A stretch of 64,000 nucleotides of DNA, from positions 434,001-498,000 of the forward strand of contig JAQGEQ010000324.1 of assembly GCA_034620365.1 (NCBI GenBank), given 5' to 3'. This DNA comes from Pegea sp. RAD2-039. Its lineage: Eukaryota > Chordata > Thaliacea > Salpida > Salpidae. Shown piece by piece: positions 12,320 through 28,600 of the stretch (the stretch's first letter is position 1; the number at the start of each line of letters is the position of its first letter). The notes beneath the pieces were generated by a model, which searched no databases, was not told the DNA's origin, and saw only the letters and a program-made list of their open reading frames with translations. The position numbers and the translations under genes were made by a program.

Positions 12320-12325
12320 AATAAA
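12320..12325 (+). terminator. AATAAA poly(A) signal of PEX7
   Basis: AATAAA hexamer 47 nt after the PEX7 stop; the converging ZCCHC9 signal lies 260 nt further on. Confidence 0.55.
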
Positions 12326-12584
12326 AACTAAAATTTTTATAGAAGAAAATATTAGAAAGTTGTTCACTGAGAAGATCAACTTCCAGACTTTTTAAAGATC
12401 AAGTCATTGACAGAGTTTATCAAATAAATAGAAATTAATCTGTGTTTAAAAATTTTTACAAGTTTTATCTTCTACAATTATTTCAAAAAAAATTGATAAA
12501 AACTATTTGCTCAATAAGAATTTGATTTTATTTTAAATATTTTTCATTTACAGCAAAAATTTGAAAAGAATTCATTTTCCTAAA

Positions 12585-12590
12585 TTTATT
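12585..12590 (-). terminator. AATAAA poly(A) signal of ZCCHC9
   Basis: TTTATT on the plus strand (AATAAA on the minus), about 60 nt past the ZCCHC9 stop. Confidence 0.5.
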
Positions 12591-12650
12591 TCACAAAACT
12601 CAAAACTTTTCCAAATTGTCTAAAAGCTGAGAATTGAAGCAAAAGAGCAG

Positions 12651-13601
12651 CTAGAAAAACACAACGTTTCTCTTCTTCGGTTTTTCCAGCTTCTTTCTTT
12701 CCACAGCTTCATCCATGTCTTCATAAAGAGATAATTCTTCATCTAAACTTACATGAACATGTTGAACTCTTTCATAAACTGCAACTTCATCTTTTACATC
12801 TCTTTCAGGACAATCACGTTTGTAGTGTTCAACAGAAGCACATAAAGGACAACAACCACCATTAGGGTATAAACCTCTTGGATTATCAGGACAAGTAGAT
12901 GAGAGATGACCTTTTTGTCCACAAACAAAACATTTGGCAAAAAGCAATTTTCCTGAAAATAAATTTTTATTCAAATATTTTGTGAAATAATCAAAATTTG
13001 TTTATAAGACAAGTAATTATTGACTTGATGTTGTTCGAAATGGTTTTTAATATAACTTTTTTTTAGCTATGTGAGATTTTAACTGAATAATAAATAAGGC
13101 TAATAAAAATATGACTGAAAAATACCTTTTGGGACTTTAGCAGTACAAACTCTAGCTAAATGTTCAGAAGAACCACATTTGAAGCAAATATTTGTGCTTT
13201 GTTCCATATCATCTTTTAAAATTGGGCAATCAGCCATTCCATGCCCAGGCATTCGGCAATGAAAGCAAGTCTGTTGAAAAATATTTCAAACTAAAAGATA
13301 AAAACAAAACTAAAGAAATTACTTTCGAATTTTCTCGTTTTCTTTCTCTTTTGATTCTTCTGTGTTCTCTTCTTTTATCTTTCTTAGCTGCAAGCTCTCT
13401 AGCTATTAAGATTGGGTCATCTTTACCTTCAATTTCTTTAACTTTTTCATCTAGAAATTTATAAATTAGTTTTTCATTTTTATTTTATTGAATCTGACTT
13501 TTATTAAAATCTTTTTTCGTGATCCTTTTTGTTAGTTCTTTCCATGTGGAAGCTTGATGAGGTAAATTTTGTTTGTTACCAGGCCTTGCCCACCTGGTCA
13601 T
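12651..13601 (-). CDS. ZCCHC9: Zinc-finger CCHC domain protein 9
   Basis: Four coding exons on the minus strand: 13601-13499, 13450-13323, 13270-13126, 12952-12651, giving 225 residues. The start MTRWAR matches the conserved N-terminus of ZCCHC9 proteins. A basic region (KKDKRREHRRIKRERKRE) is followed by four zinc knuckles: CFHCRMPGHGMADC, CFKCGSSEHLARVC, CFVCGQKGHLSSTC and CPLCASVEHYKRDC. The family is a nuclear or nucleolar RNA-binding protein; human ZCCHC9 is 271 residues, so this one is shorter, mainly before the knuckles. The first two introns are tiny (48 and 52 nt). An AG-bounded pyrimidine tract ends 29 nt upstream of the ATG. Confidence 0.92.
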
Positions 13602-13630
13602 TCTGATTTTATGTTTATTTAGAACTAAAT

Positions 13631-15753
13631 CTTGAAAAAAAATAAAAAATGTTTAGATATTCAAAATTAAGCTTGATTCAATTTAATCAAGTTTCTTCAA
13701 ACATTTCTATTAGATATTTTGTTAAATTTTTAAACATTAAATTGAAAACCAATAAATTTAATAATAAATAATATAAAAACACTAATTTTCAGAAACATGT
13801 CTATTATAAGTTTCAAATTAAAAACAGATCATACAAATAATAATTATACAATGATGGTATTTAATCAATTATAAAAGAATATTTAAATATAATTATACTT
13901 ATAAAACAATTAAGCAAAGATAAAAAATATTTAAACTATAAAAAATAAATGAAGCTAAACATAAATAAAAAACTTAAAAATAATATATAAGAAACTAAAT
14001 GGAAAATTTTGATAATTATCTAACAATTTTATTTTCATTTAATGTTCTACTCATACTTCTGACCAAAAATTTAATTAGGATAAAAAACATCGAATAATTG
14101 TCAGCTTTAAATCATTAAGCCAAAAAAGTCCTTTATTTTAGAAAAGCTTTTATTTTAACTTTAATTAATTGACGATATTTTATGAATTTAATGTAAAAAG
14201 TAACTACGTCAAAGATACATCAATTAACTTTTTCTTTGAAAATAACGAGTTCTTTAAAGATAAGAATGAAATAAAAATTTTTGGGTTGTTTAACTGAGTG
14301 TTATTACAGTTATTGAACGGTTAATTTTGAATGACGAATATTTGAAAATGTATGAAAAATTATGATCTTTAATGAATTTATTGAAATAATGATTCAAAAA
14401 CCTTTAGTAATTTTAGATACAAGATCATAAGAAAGCGTTGATATTGCAAGTATTCAATAATAAGCTTTTAGAGAGCTTTATGTGAGTAAAAAAGTATGCC
14501 ACGTGTAAAGAAAGCTTTCTAAGTAAACAATCTTTAAAATGACGTAAATCTTATAATTTCTTTTTAACTGTAAGGATTCTATGAATAAGAATAAAAATTT
14601 AACTTTGAACGAAAATATATCTAGTAAAGTTTTAAAAGTGTCAACATTATCCTGGTTTTGCATAAATTTAATATCAATTTCTGAAATTTTTAATGACTAA
14701 AAGATGACGATAATATACCCCAGCTATTAAAAAATATTTTCCATCTTTTACCTTGTTTGGTTATTAGTGACTGTTCTGCGTTTTTTATCACTGTATCACT
14801 GTAAGCTTGCGATCCTGAGTTACCTGATTGAAGACAAGTAACATGTTCTAGTTTTTTTTAATCAAATAAACCGGCTTATAATATTAACAGGTCTTATAAA
14901 CTCAGTATTTTTTCTTTTAATCTTATAAGCACATTATAAAAGTTATATAAAAATTAATTCTTTATTTAATTACGTACAAAATGTATTAATTTTTATACCT
15001 TAGTTAGTTTTTAAACTTTCGCTAGATGTCTCGGTAAGTAACAGATATCACATACATAAACATCAGAAAAAATATCAAATAGTTAAAAATGTTTTTCGAT
15101 ATTTACCTTTTAAGTGTTTTTGTTTTATTTAAATTAAGTTATTGATGTTTTATTCGTTTTTGATGCTATCTTTAAATCTATTTTAGTTTATTTTTAAAAA
15201 TAATATTTTCAAATATTTAGAAACTATCTTAAGATAAAATTTGAATAAAATATAAAAAGGTTAAATAAGTATAATTTGTTAATTTAGTTGGTAAAGTTTC
15301 TTTTATTTGATAACTTATTAAAACTTTTCAAACTTTAAATGAGTTTTTTATTTTCTAAACTTTTTATATTTTAAAAGTTTTTTGAAAGTTTTTATATCAT
15401 CAAAATTTTGGCTAAATTTCTTCATATTGAAAATTAATCAGTTATTAAATTATTTAAATATCAATCTTATATAATGTTTTGTAAATAACTAATTTTTTAG
15501 AATATTTCTTGTAACATTTTTTAAGAATTTTAATTTAAGGTCATTTTATAAATCAAAGTTTGATTTTAATTTTCTTTAAGTGAAAAAAAAACTTTCTATT
15601 ATATATCTAAAATATTATTTTCATGATTTTTCAGTTTAATAAGAAAATTTTATCTAAATTATAAAAATTTTAGTTTATAAACAGTTTTTTTTTCAGGTAA
15701 ATTTTAATAAATTTTTTTAAGCTAATTTGTTGCATAAAATATCTTAATTTTTA
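13631..15753. other. Divergent intergenic region between ZCCHC9 and SEC14L1
   Basis: About 2.1 kb of AT-rich sequence between two divergent genes, so it must hold both promoters. I see no canonical TATA box placed for either gene and no other gene. Short open frames such as 14478-14663 minus look random. Confidence 0.5.
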
Positions 15754-15765
15754 GAAGAAGCCAAA

Positions 15766-20106
<4,341 letters not shown>

Positions 20107-20265
20107 CGACCAATCAGAGAACAGCATTTATATTCTTCTAATTATCTTCAATTATGGTCTTCCCCATCATTTGCATATCGGGTTTCCAATTTGATATTTG
20201 TAAATTCAACGAAATGATCAGCTGGTGTGACTAAAGTGAACAATTTTTAATCCAGAAAGTAAAGA

Positions 20266-20271
20266 AATAAA
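20266..20271 (+). terminator. AATAAA poly(A) signal of SEC14L1
   Basis: AATAAA hexamer 159 nt after the stop, followed closely by a second overlapping candidate. Confidence 0.55.
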
Positions 20272-20737
20272 TTAATAAAAGAATTTTAAAATTTTATGTT
20301 TGGAATCTTTCAAAGATTAGTTTAAGAAACTCCGAATTTAAAACCTAAAAGATAAAAATTGATGTAAAAATTTTGAATTAAATAAAATTTCTGATTCTAT
20401 ATAATAATATAAATAAAATTCCAATTTTTCGTTGAAATCATTTCAAAGATTTAAAATTGAATTATCAAAATAAAAAGACATTATTTTCAATTTTTGTAAT
20501 TTTAGTGGATTTTTGAAATAAGATTTGAAAAGAATTTTGAATATTTATAATTATTATTAAAATTTTATTTAAGTTTTTTATTCAAAACTGTTTCAAGATT
20601 TTTTTAACAAAAAGTGATTTTTTGTTAAGTTAATAAGATATTAAATTAAATAATAAAATAAACTATTTGTTGAAAAGCAACTCATAAAAAAGATATTTGA
20701 AGCTGAAATTATTGAAAAAAAAAACTCAATCAGTTAT

Positions 20738-21560
20738 TTGCGGAGTAGAGAGCAACATTCGGAGCAATCCACAGGCATTTTTAAATCGATTCCTGTAATT
20801 GATGTTAAGCGATTTCATATCACGTTTACAAGTATCTTTACAACGAACACAAGGATGGCTGATGTTGCGTTTGCCCTTTCCCCTTTCAACAAATCTTTTG
20901 GGATCCGTACCTCATCCATCGGATAGATGTGTTCAAGCCAGCGGATTCTTTGCTTGCTTAGCCCGCTGTGCATTGTTGTCAGACCAGTGCGCTTCACGAC
21001 CTCCTCATTTGAGATCTTTTTCTGCCACGTTAGACGTAATATACGATGAAGACAAGATACATAAAATTTGTTGAGTTTATTTTCGACAGCGTTCGACAAA
21101 GTCTAGGTTTCACTGGCTTACAATATCGTACTGCAGACAAATTCTCTATAGATGACAGCCTCGATTTTATAAATAGTTTTGGATTATCTCAGATCCTAGA
21201 GGTGAACCGTGTAAAGGTGCCAGATGCTTTACTGATGCAGATGTTGATCTTGACTTTGATCGATGCTGATGATGTTATTTTTAAGCAAGGCAGACGAAAT
21301 TATCTACAAACTCAACTTCACAGCCATCGATGTTGATTGGTTGTGGAACGTTAACACCTTAGTTGAGAATGTTTGTCTTTTTTAGACTGATTTTTATTCT
21401 GAAATCTTTGTTGACTACTGAGAATCAGTCCATCAGCATCTGTAGGTCTTTTGCTGAATGTGCAACAATTGATGCGTCATCAGTAAAAAGCAGATCACGC
21501 TTGGTGATCTTGTATACCTTGTTCTTCGTTTTTAGACGTGAAAAGACTTCCGTTAGATCT
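20738..21560 (-). mobile_element. Second LINE lineage: reverse transcriptase fragment, decayed
   Basis: On the minus strand, a decayed translation shows a DDASIVAHSAKDLQ-like active-site region (near 21490-21430), an INIDGCEVEFVDNF segment (near 21330), and then an open frame 21099-20815. That frame ends with the pattern RIRWLEHIYPMDEVRIPKDLL, typical of the C-terminal thumb of many animal non-LTR elements (RTE/Jockey-type relatives). The sequence differs from the CR1-like family elsewhere in the window. Frameshifts and stops show it is dead. The clade is not settled. Confidence 0.65.
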
Positions 21561-21639
21561 TGAATAAAAGTAGACTTCTTCGGTAAACGCCTGAAACGCT
21601 TGTTTTAGTAACAATATACCTAAAATATGAAACTGTTCA

Positions 21640-22205
21640 CTAAAATACATTATAATTGTATATTTTATTTTATTTATGAGTTTCCTAAACCCAAAACTTT
21701 TAAATATCCTTATATTAATATTTTTCTTAAATTTTCTAATCAACAAACCATTAATTTAACAAAGTTTTCTCTATTTTCAACAAAAGCTTTCTTAGGTGTA
21801 GCTAAATCCTTCGTACAAAGACCCTCTAGATAGATTTAATATTAAATCCTTTCAATATCGACGCCTTTTCTCTGATCAAGGCTTGGAACTTCCTTCCGAT
21901 TCCATCATAACATGAAAATATATCGCATCTTTTAGGTTATTGTTAAAACAAAAGATTTGAATATTTTCCTCTTCAAATGATATATAACACCAACAGTTTC
22001 CTCATTTTATTCTTATACTATGTCATATCAAACTTTTGATTCATAATTTACGTTTACTAATGCTTCTATAGTGTTTCTATTTTTCTGAATTAATCGTGAA
22101 TTGTGATACCAACAGAACTTCCGATTACCTCTTTGCCTAATATTTAGTATTTATTTTTGTCCTCTATAAGAGCTGTTGAATTTACGCGTTGAATAAATGA
22201 ATAGA
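21640..22205 (+). mobile_element. 3' end of an old plus-strand LINE (remnant)
   Basis: In a frame broken by stops, 21840-21960 reads like the common LINE C-terminus (an AWNxLP-type phrase followed by a Lys-rich tail). The last 190 bases (about 22010-22205) are matched, at roughly three positions in four, by 25446-25640, and both copies end in TGAATAAA-type sequence. Together this looks like the C-terminus and 3' UTR of a different, older element. Confidence 0.4.
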
Positions 22206-22842
22206 TAAATTGTGATTAAAAAATTTAGATGTTTTAATGGTTACTACCGGAGATTTTGTTGATTAAATCATATTTTCATTAATAAGACTATAAAATCGTC
22301 GAGTTGTTCGAGCTTGAACAACACGAGTGATTCTGACATGAAAATGTCTGATAGTAGCTGGTTCCAAGTACTAGTTATGCGGTATGAGAAAAAAATTTAA
22401 TCTGATTAACGTACTAGGTGATATGGGCTTATTAAGATATAATGTTTTAATGGTGCCTGAACAGACTCGATTTTTTGATATCACTGACTTGATAAGGCAT
22501 CCATGCAGTGATATTGTATTCAAGAATTGGACGTACGTACAATTTGAAAAGATTGATAAAAAAGTATGGATCCTTAGAATTAAAGGTCTTTATAATAAGG
22601 AAGACAAGGTTGACTGATTTTCCAAAAATTTTGGAAACATAATTGTGCCATTTAACGTCAGATGACAGAATAATGCCAAGGTCTAGGACCGAAGATGTTT
22701 GTTGAATATAAATCCTTTAAAAATCTATTAATGGAATATTAGTCCAAGGAATTTATAGCTGGTTTACGAGAAAGAGTTATAGTTTCAGACTTTGTTAGCT
22801 GGATTCTGAGCTGCCAATTCGTAGACCAGTTTTCTACAGTGT

Positions 22843-24629
22843 TTAGTGCTTTGAAGGATTACAAGATAATAGCTTGATATCATCTGCATACACAAACACT
22901 CTGACATCATCTGCTGCTACTAATCTTCTGATGAGGTCTTCGATGAAAATTAAAAAGAGAAGGGGACCCTGAACAGAATCCTGAGGAACACCACTGGTGA
23001 TCTGACTAGGAATAGATAAAGATCTTTCTACACGAGTTTGTTGGGTTCTACCTGATAAGTAATCCACTTTAACATAAAGCTGTTGTTTATTAAATATTGT
23101 TGTAGAATAATGAGCTTATTGTGTGGGACAGAATTAAACACTAGCAAAATCGAGGTAGATGATGCCATAAGGACTTTTATAATGGGCTGTAAGCTCCTTG
23201 AAAAAAGTTGAGCAAGGGAAGATCCCCCTTTCACAAAGCCATGCTAGACATTACATATTAGATGGTGCTCCATCAAATGACTGGTCATATGATTGTGAAT
23301 GATGTGTTCTTCAGTTTTACAGATAACTGAAGTCAGTGAAACTGGTTTGTTAAAGTCAAGTCCAGTGTTTTTAGGACTCTTTTTTATGAATTGGAGTAAA
23401 GACAGCTTTCTTTCAGATCTTTACATTTTCTTGATAGGTCCAGACTACACTTTCTTTAGAAATATATTTCTTGTAAACTTTACAAAGATCTTTGTACTGA
23501 GATTTGATGAAAGGGTCTGTTTTAGTTTGTTTGTAAGAGAGGATTTTTTAAATTTTGTAAATTCCTTAAATATTTGGCCAAATGTGTTAACTTGAGTAGG
23601 TAGTATTGATGTCTTCGGAAGAGTTGAAAACAGAAATCCAGTCAGCTGATAAAAATTTGTTAATACCATTATAATTTCCACGGTAAAAATTTCTTTTGCT
23701 TGGAGCTTTATCGTTCATAAAAAAAGTTTGATGGAGCTTGAATTCAATCATATTGTGATCGCATGTTGGAGCAAAATGCTCTTTTTGATCAACGTAGAGA
23801 ATGTTCTGAGGTTTTGATGTGATTAGAAGATCCAAAGTATTATCACTAACTTGGGTCGGAAAAGTAGCCATCTGAGATAAATTATTGGCATTGAGGAAGC
23901 TTACAAAGGCATGACTTAAAATGGCTGAATTAGTATTATCACTATCCAAGTTAATCGATTTCCCCCATAAATGCTGAGTTCGGGTTATTTCAACCAATTT
24001 TATTGATATTAAAATCCCTCAAAATTTATAACTCAGGACACACAACACTCTTCAGAACCTTCAATAAGACCTTAACAGTAACCTCATCATTAATTTTAGA
24101 TGGTGGTAGGTAGGTACATTTAAAACGAGAAAATTTGGACCTTGAGTAATGAAAATCAAAAGCGATAACCTCAAATCCTGAACAATTAATGGGATCGATA
24201 TGAATTCTAGGGATCTTGGGTGCAAGTGATGTTTTGTAAGTTACGCAAACACTGCCGCCTCTATCATACAATCTGTCATTATGTCATAACGCAAGATTAC
24301 AAAAATTAATTATTAATTATTAATGATTAACAAAAAAGATTACCGTCAACCGGAAAGGAATCAGGATAAAACGGTTTCAACCAAGTTTCATTAATAAAAA
24401 CAAATGTGAAATCTTGAGAATGCAAAAAAGCTTTCAATTGGAAAATTTTGTTAATAATCGACTGCGTGTTGAAGAACATTCCTAATGTGATAGAAGAATT
24501 GTCTTTTTGACACTTGTGAGATTTGATGATGGGCTTCTGTGAATTGGTATCTTGGTATGGAAGGATGGTATTCACAATTGTGTACGGAAAGAGTTTTTTG
24601 AAAAAACCTTGACAGTTCTTGAGGGCCAT
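22843..24629 (-). pseudogene. LINE ORF2 (endonuclease and reverse transcriptase), broken
   Basis: Separate open pieces (24629-24327, 24271-24026, 23997-23587, 23234-23028, 23067-22843) correspond in order to consecutive parts of the intact ORF2. They cover the endonuclease N-terminus (FNTQSI), the ETWL motif, the TLDLLIT and CDHN motifs, the VPHNKL region and the YADD box. The first piece starts MALKNCQGFF, which probably shows how ORF2 of this family begins. An insertion near 24300 and many frameshifts break it. Confidence 0.8.
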
Positions 24630-24639
24630 GGTGGAGGAA

Positions 24640-25267
24640 AAAGAAGATATGATACCAGCGGTTATTCGCCACTTCCGTTAAAAAAACTTTGACAATTCCC
24701 AAGGCCCATGGTGGACCTCGAACCTTTGGTTGTTCCAGTTAATAGTTGGTTGCTCCTTCTGATTTCGGTTATGCACCTCTTTTAGAAGACGCTACTCTAA
24801 TGCTCTTGAATTTTTTGTCAAGCCTTAGCTTATACAGCTGGGCAAGAAACTCGCGCTTGTCCCGATTTTCCTAAAAGGACACTTTCAACGGTCTTTGATG
24901 ATCTGAGCTTTTTGCTCCAAGTCTGGCCATTGATATCTTTGGAACGTCCACAAGACCAAGGCTTTGAGAGCACATTTGATTAGGAAACTTACTGTCATAT
25001 TTAACATTTAATGCAGAACCATCTCAAACCCATTTGCTTCATTTGGTTGTTTTCAAAAATGTCATTTATTTTCTTGCTTACCTCACTACAGGTGAGATAA
25101 AACCAGGAGAGAAATTTAATACATTCTATTGTCGGATTTTCACCTGAGTAAATTTTATAGCAGGATTGGCAGATATCATTGCACGCTTCTCTGGATGAAG
25201 TCGGTTTGCCAGAATTTTTCTGTATACTAGAACGTAAGGTCTTGCCTCTTTTGTTTTGGTTCACCAT
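24640..25267 (-). pseudogene. LINE ORF1 copy B with PHD-like finger
   Basis: The open frame 25267-25001 carries the same N-terminus and altered PHD-like finger as copy A. After 25000 the copy A middle part is missing, and sequence resumes in the RRM-like C-terminal region (24990-24660) with stops and frameshifts. Confidence 0.75.
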
Positions 25268-25445
25268 AGTTTTTACTTTTATGAAAGACTTTTAGCATTT
25301 TTACAAAACCAAAAAAGTTTGAATCGATTTCTTACCTAGATAGAATAATTTATCACAAGTAATATACAGATCATTTACTAAAGATAATTTTATTATACTT
25401 ATAAGCACTATTCAATAAAATATAAACTATAACCTTATTCAAATA

Positions 25446-25640
25446 ATATTTTCTACTTTTGATTCATAACTTATGTTTGCTTAGACTTTTACAGTGTTCC
25501 TATTTTCTCTACTATAATTATATCAAATTGTGATACTTAAAACCTTTTTATTATTTCTCTTTTCATATTATTTTGTGTCTGCTATAAGAGCTATAGAAAT
25601 TGTCAGTTGTAGCCATGCATTGAATAAAATAGATTAAACA
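25446..25640 (+). repeat. Diverged copy of the LINE 3' end at 22010-22205
   Basis: It shares the run CTTTTGATTCATAA, a central AATTGTGATAC block, a CTATAAGAGCT block and a TTGAATAAA end with 22010-22205, in the same orientation. The pair flanks LINE copy B on both sides. Confidence 0.65.
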
Positions 25641-28600
25641 AAAAAATTTAAAAATTGGATTTTTTTACTTTTATGGTAGAAAATGTTTATTTCAAAAAAA
25701 TAATTTTTTATTTGAAATCTATAAAAACCAAACAAAGCAGATATTTCGGAAAAATAAAACTTTTAGGTTTATAAAAGGGTTTAAAACTGATTTAAAACTT
25801 ACTATTAGAACTGGCCTCTTCAAAACAATAAAAAAATTTTTTTTTATAAAATGTTAGGTTATAGAAACCTCCAAAGAAATACAAGATGAAAACTTTCTAA
25901 TCTAAAAAAGATTAAATCAAAAAATTGAAAATGAAATCTTACAAAGTTGTAACGTTCTAAATTGAATTTAACAATTTTCCTGAAAAGTATTTACATTTTT
26001 TTCAGGTTTAGAGTTTTAAGAAAAATATACTACTTGTGTTAGAAAAGTTTTATCTGTAACTTTATTTATTTATTTGTAATATTCAGCCACCAAGCACAAG
26101 ATTTGTTTGAAGACAAGTTACTATTGACTTTATGTTTTGGGTCGAGGAGGTTTGACAAGTCAAGGTGCTAGAAGCAGGTAAGTCTTCAGGACGACAATTT
26201 AATTGTTGAAATCGGGTAGATGTTTTGCTTTTAGCTTAAATCAAAGTTTTTCACTTATTATTATTATTCACTTATTATTAATAAAAATTATTGAGAAAAT
26301 TAAAATTCTGTGAGTTGGCTGAAAATGTTTCAAAAATCAGAAATTTCTAAGCATTTCCAGGTTTCTTGGAATTATTTCGAGAAAAAATATTTATTTTGCA
26401 AAAAACTTGAGAATTAATAATCAAATAATAGAGAGTTTATTGAATAAATAAAATTGACAAAATGGTTTATTTCTGGTTTATAATAAAAATATTCTTTCAA
26501 ATTTTACAATAACAAGTAAAAAAATAATCTTTTAAAAATATTTTACAATTAGATGACATTAAAAGGAAAATTTATTTTTAAAAAACTATTTTCTTGTTTA
26601 AATTGAAACTGTATTTAAATTATGGAATTATTGCTCAAGCTAAATACTAAAACGTTTTTTTAGATCTTATTGATTTACAGAAAGTTTAAGCTACAAACAA
26701 AATCATTTAATTTGAATTATAAAGATTTACTGAGCATAAAATAATCTTGAATAAAAGCAGAAGACATCAGAAAAAAAATTTGTTAAAATTACATGATGTT
26801 TTTTTCATTGAGTAAAAATTTAACATTTCTATCTTTTAATCTACTTTTTTGTCTTGATCCAAAATCTTTATAATTTCAATCGATTTTAAATATTTGATTC
26901 TTTATAAACTTGTTTAGTCCTGACAAAATTTTTCGTTGTTCAGATTAAAAAATAGTTTTTTGAAATCTTTGAAAAATTTTCATTTAAAGAAGAGCTTAAG
27001 AAATAAACATATGTATTAATGAAAACAATTTTCTTTTCCCGTTTGTTTATTGCAAAGGATTTTGCTTTAGCTTGAATCCGTATGATTGATAATCCAGTTT
27101 TTTGACTTTCTCGTTCGTGAATTAGACGTTTATCAATAATCTTTGTTGAAGATTTTTCTTTTTTACTTTAAGAATTTTTGGAAGCTTATTTAGAGTATAA
27201 ATTTTGCTAAAAAACTTTCAGTAAAAACTTCTTTTTTTGGACGACATTTTTTTTGCAATTTTATTTATTTGCTTTTTTATTACTGTTTAAAAAGACTTTG
27301 TAATTAACTACAAAGTTCACTATTTACATATTTAATTTATTCATAATTGAAATTTTGTTTTGCATTTATAAATTATAATTTCAGTTATCCTAAATAACTG
27401 TTTGTTACTTTGCTTTATGGAAATTTATTTTATTTTAATTTAAAGTGTTTAAAAATCATTTTCAATTATTAAACAGTAAAATTTAAGATATTCTATCAAT
27501 CAAATAAATTACTTAATCCGATTAAGTTCTTTTAACTCTTTTTAAAATAACTCTAAATGAAAAGATTAATTTGTTTTAATTACAAATTTCAACTATTAAC
27601 TATTTGTTGAAACATCCCAAAAAAGTCAAAATAATTGCTTGAAACAAATACTGCATCTTAATATTAAAAACAAAATATTTATGAGTTTACTAGCCTCATA
27701 AAATAGAACCTTTGAACATTCACTTTTGAAAACTGTTTACAACTTTCGACAAATTCAAATAAATAATTTCAACTTCTTACTAAAAGGTGGTTTTTGAAAA
27801 AATGATTTTAATTGCTTAATTATTTCAAAATACCGTAAAGTTGAAATTAATCTTAGTTAATTGATAAAGTAGTAATGATATAAATAACAAAAAAGCATCT
27901 TACAAAATTATAAAAAGAAAATAAGTTAAATTTGAAATAAACAGTTTAAACCAAATTGTTATAAGTTAATTTAATAATTGGCCAAATTGTTTATTTTATT
28001 ACAATTGTTTGTTTATAACAATTTAAAGTCAGTGAAGACATTTTCCAAAATAAATTTCTAAAAATAAATCCAGAAATACCTAAATTGTTTAGTTGTTCTA
28101 CTTTTAAAATTGTTACTTTTTGTAAATTTATTAAGCTATCTTTTTAAGGTAAAATAAAAAGTTACAAATTCTACGAATTGTTTGATTTTTTTTGTTTAAC
28201 TATTTAACAAAAATAGTTTTTATACATTTTTTTATACCAAATAGTTTTAACTACTTGTTTTTAAAACTTGTTGATAAGCTTTCTTAAAAACTTTATGAGT
28301 AAGTAATCAATAAACTTAAAAGTTTTTCTTGTCAACTAAACTTTCTTATTTTTGTTTTTCTTCAACAGTTTTACTTTCTGCCAGTTCTCTTTTTATCTAA
28401 TTTGTTTCTAATTTTCTTTTCTGTATTTTTTGTTCCTTTATCTAAACAGACACTATAAATCAGAAAGTAAATCGAATATAAGGTTGCTTTAGTTAAATGT
28501 AAAAATATTTTTTGTATTTTGTTAAAATTAGATAAAAAAAGTTAATAAAACATCAATCAATTTATTGAACATAATTTACAATTTTATATTTACTTTTTAT

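Larger units (their letters stand above)
22300..25445 (-). mobile_element. CR1-like LINE copy B, degenerate with internal deletions
   Basis: Read on the minus strand: 5' UTR (25445-25268, matching 7970-7789), ORF1 (25267 to about 24650), endonuclease part of ORF2 (24629-23587 and on to about 23450), then a direct join to the palm and thumb of the reverse transcriptase (about 23440-22300). Compared with the intact ORF2 at 61-64 kb, it lacks about 130 residues between the endonuclease and the palm, and a further stretch near 22440. It contains stops and frameshifts throughout. Much of the sequence is still easily alignable, for example FVYADDIKLL near 22880. Confidence 0.88.

Noticed and set aside
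22890-22945. Hammerhead-like core (CTGATGAG followed by GATGAAAA)
   Set aside because: It lies in LINE reverse-transcriptase coding sequence, recurs there in copy D, and lacks the stems and the GAAAC core expected of a ribozyme.
26086-26176. Internal exon or spliced-leader gene on the plus strand
   Set aside because: Good acceptor and donor mimics exist, but the segment is a repeat also found inverted at 50358-50446 and its frames are closed.
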